DNA from: Saxidomus purpurata
Taxonomy: Eukaryota > Mollusca > Bivalvia > Venerida > Veneridae
Assembly (NCBI GenBank): GCA_022818135.1
Contig: JAFMSR010000012.1
Coordinates: 14,088,264 to 14,152,263, forward strand
Direction: 5' to 3'
Length of the DNA: 64,000 nucleotides
Position 1 is the stretch's first letter. Each line of letters opens with the position of its first letter. The translations under genes and the position numbers were made by a program. Positions 62,460 to 64,000 of the stretch are shown here, piece after piece. Below the pieces are notes generated by a model. It had not been told where the DNA came from, made no database searches, and saw nothing but the letters and a program-made list of their open reading frames with translations.

Positions 62460-62850
62460 AACAGAGGTATAACTCTGTCAAATATGACCTTAACCAACAA
62501 AATTTGGCGGCATATTGACCCTTTATCATAAGCAATGCAATTTTAAAAGTTGAAGATGTAGAAATCTGAAGAAATGGCAAAGTTATTGCCAACGTTAAGT
62601 TTTCATGACAAAATCTAAGTACAAAAAGGGGCATAACTCTGTCACCTACAATCCTACAATATTTTGCAGCACCTCGACCCTTTTGTCATAAACAATACAA
62701 TTTGAAAGTTTGATGAAGAAATCTTCCGACATGGCAATGATATAGCCATTGTTATATTTATGTGACAGACGGACGGACCGACGGACCGACGGACAGACGG
62801 ACAAAGCGATCTCTATGTATCGCCTTTTCTCCGAAAGGGCTACACAATGA
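62460..62850. mobile_element. Tandem-core element with GACGGACC microsatellite, copy 3 (different subfamily)
   Basis: Two diverged units of ~160 bases begin AGGTATAACTCTGTCAAATA (62467) and AAGGGGCATAACTCTGTCAC (62627) and share TTGACCCTTT(A/T)TCATAA and ATGGCAA. They are followed by a (GACGGACC) tract at ~62764-62805 and the tail AAAGCGATCTCTATGTATCG, CCTTTTCTCCGAAAGGGCTA. Here the core precedes the tetranucleotide tract, the reverse of the 58.7-kb copy. The sequence is unrelated to that copy, so this is a separate subfamily of the same architecture. Confidence 0.7.
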
Positions 62851-63860
62851 ATAGAGAATCGTGTTTAATTTGAGTTTTAAACCAAAATAACTTTTACCAC
62901 ACAACACAATTGATAATGGTTCAAGAACATGAATTTTATCATTAGTTCAAAAGGGAAATACAATACATCTGGGTTTAATACATATTAATAAAGTTTGTCT
63001 TCAGGAACAAACCAATGTTGCACATAGCTAAACAAAATGCCCGAAAGTCAGGATATTTTCCACTGAAATTGTTTCTAACGGAACAGCGGAATAGTAAAAC
63101 AAAATAGTGTGTATGTGTACTTTAAAACTTGACTGCGAATAAAACTGTGAACAAGAAAACACTGATTAGGGTCGCGAAGAATAAAAACAGATGAAGAAAT
63201 TGTTGCCGTTAAAAGAAAGGACCAAGTAAGAGAATAACTATACTTTAAACTCCTGCAACAACTAACATAGTGAAATTGATACAAAATAGTATCAGATAAC
63301 TAGATTGTCACAGACAGTTACTACTTACTAATTTTATTGAAACAATCCAAGCTATGATACACACACACTTAATTATGTCGCTCTTATTTCGATCATGACT
63401 TTAGATCATTGTGAATGACAAGTATCGCAGCTGTTGCCCCATATATCATTCATTTTCACGAAAATAAGTAAATTTAGCGATTTTAATGAACATGAGGCGG
63501 CTTTGACGGTCACACAATAACTTTTCAGATTTGCCAAATACATCACGATATTCCGGTTCGAAATAGATTAAAATGATGGTTTTATTTCTATAACCAGTAG
63601 TTCATGTTTGTTTAGATGATTTAGAGGTATCATTTCGTGTGACAAATTTGTTTCTCTTTTGATGGATTCCAATTGCACGAATGATCGATTTCATATTGGC
63701 ATTGCCATTTTCAAGTTAATAGTTTATTACGGCATATTTGAGCAAAGGATCCCTAATTCAATTTGAAGTCCGTAAATACCTTCCGATATCGCAAACAGTA
63801 AGATCATAGAGGCATTGATTTTCACGTCAAGAATTTGCGGCAGGAATACTAACGCGATTT
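62851..63860. other. AT-rich non-coding sequence
   Basis: No supported gene or repeat. It may contain upstream regulatory DNA for the candidate promoter at 63.87 kb. Confidence 0.35.
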
Positions 63861-63865
63861 CACGC

Positions 63866-63900
63866 TATATAAGCCCGTCAAAACTCAATCACTGACATTT
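63866..63900 (+). promoter_or_regulatory. Candidate TATA-box core promoter at the window's right end
   Basis: TATATAAG at 63866-63873 sits in a locally GC-richer context (CACGC before, GCCCG after). It is followed at ~25-30 bases by pyrimidine-rich TCAATCACTGAC, which could supply an initiator. The downstream ~100 bases are less AT-biased, as in a 5' leader. No ATG-led coding exon can be confirmed before the window ends. Confidence 0.3.
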
Positions 63901-64000
63901 CAATCTGAGCCGGTCTTCAAGTGTGTGATAAACATTTACTTCGCAATTGTCGAATCTCATTCCGTGGTCTTACGATTGATTTTGACACAGAATTTATCCA

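Noticed and set aside
1..64000. CRISPR arrays, operons, ribosome binding sites, rRNA
   Set aside because: None seen. The tandem repeats have no spacer-repeat structure, and the window is clearly eukaryotic.

Overview
This is an AT-rich, intron- and repeat-dominated eukaryotic window with no operons, no bacterial-style genes and no intact long reading frame. The repeat types point to a bivalve mollusc, probably a clam-like heterodont; that is inference from repeat style and was not searched. The evidence is tandem-core elements next to CCGT/CTGT tetranucleotide tracts (the layout described for bivalve 'pearl'-type elements), arrays rich in AGGTCA, interspersed units that begin with a 'TTTAGCTC...' motif, and tRNA-like SINE fragments. 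Two runs of exactly 500 N (21829-22328, 53501-54000) mark scaffold joins, so the window is three contigs.

The recognisable protein-coding content is a few exons of GPR158/GPR179-like orphan class C receptors. On the plus strand, exons at 52054-52174 and 53315-53458 join in phase and encode the Cys-rich EGF-like linker between the Cache ectodomain and the seven-helix domain; the gene then runs into a gap. On the minus strand, an exon at 7260-7472 encodes the conserved cytoplasmic helix just after the seventh helix and ends at a stop codon. A weaker minus-strand candidate at 28062-28223 resembles the N-terminal Cache region. The simplest reading is two head-to-head paralogues: gene A on minus, about 28 kb to 7 kb, and gene B on plus, from before 52 kb past the window or gap. 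A flipped contig is the alternative. I did not find the seven-helix exons of either copy.

The rest is intronic or intergenic and heavily colonised by mobile DNA. The most distinctive item is a 4.3 kb candidate DNA transposon (12247-16554). It has 22-bp terminal inverted repeats, TA flanks on both sides and subterminal clusters of GCGGCAT, with a short exon-like ORF inside and a pogo/Tigger-like element nested within it. Other items are a roughly 1 kb array of GCAGTTCG.../...CGAACTGC palindromes (28893-29965), a poly(A) retroposon with a 16-bp target-site duplication (41203-41362), several foldback MITE-like hairpins, three tandem-core elements (33, 58.7 and 62.5 kb), two related segments at 32.4 and 34.9 kb that differ by a 32-bp tandem expansion, a G-rich minisatellite at 4.1 kb and several 15-72 bp minisatellites.

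The long stretches between these items (for example 17.7-21.8, 25.3-28.0, 35.0-37.0, 37.5-41.2, 41.4-46.5, 47.6-52.0 and 54.0-57.9 kb) hold no gene I can support. They look like long introns or intergenic DNA.
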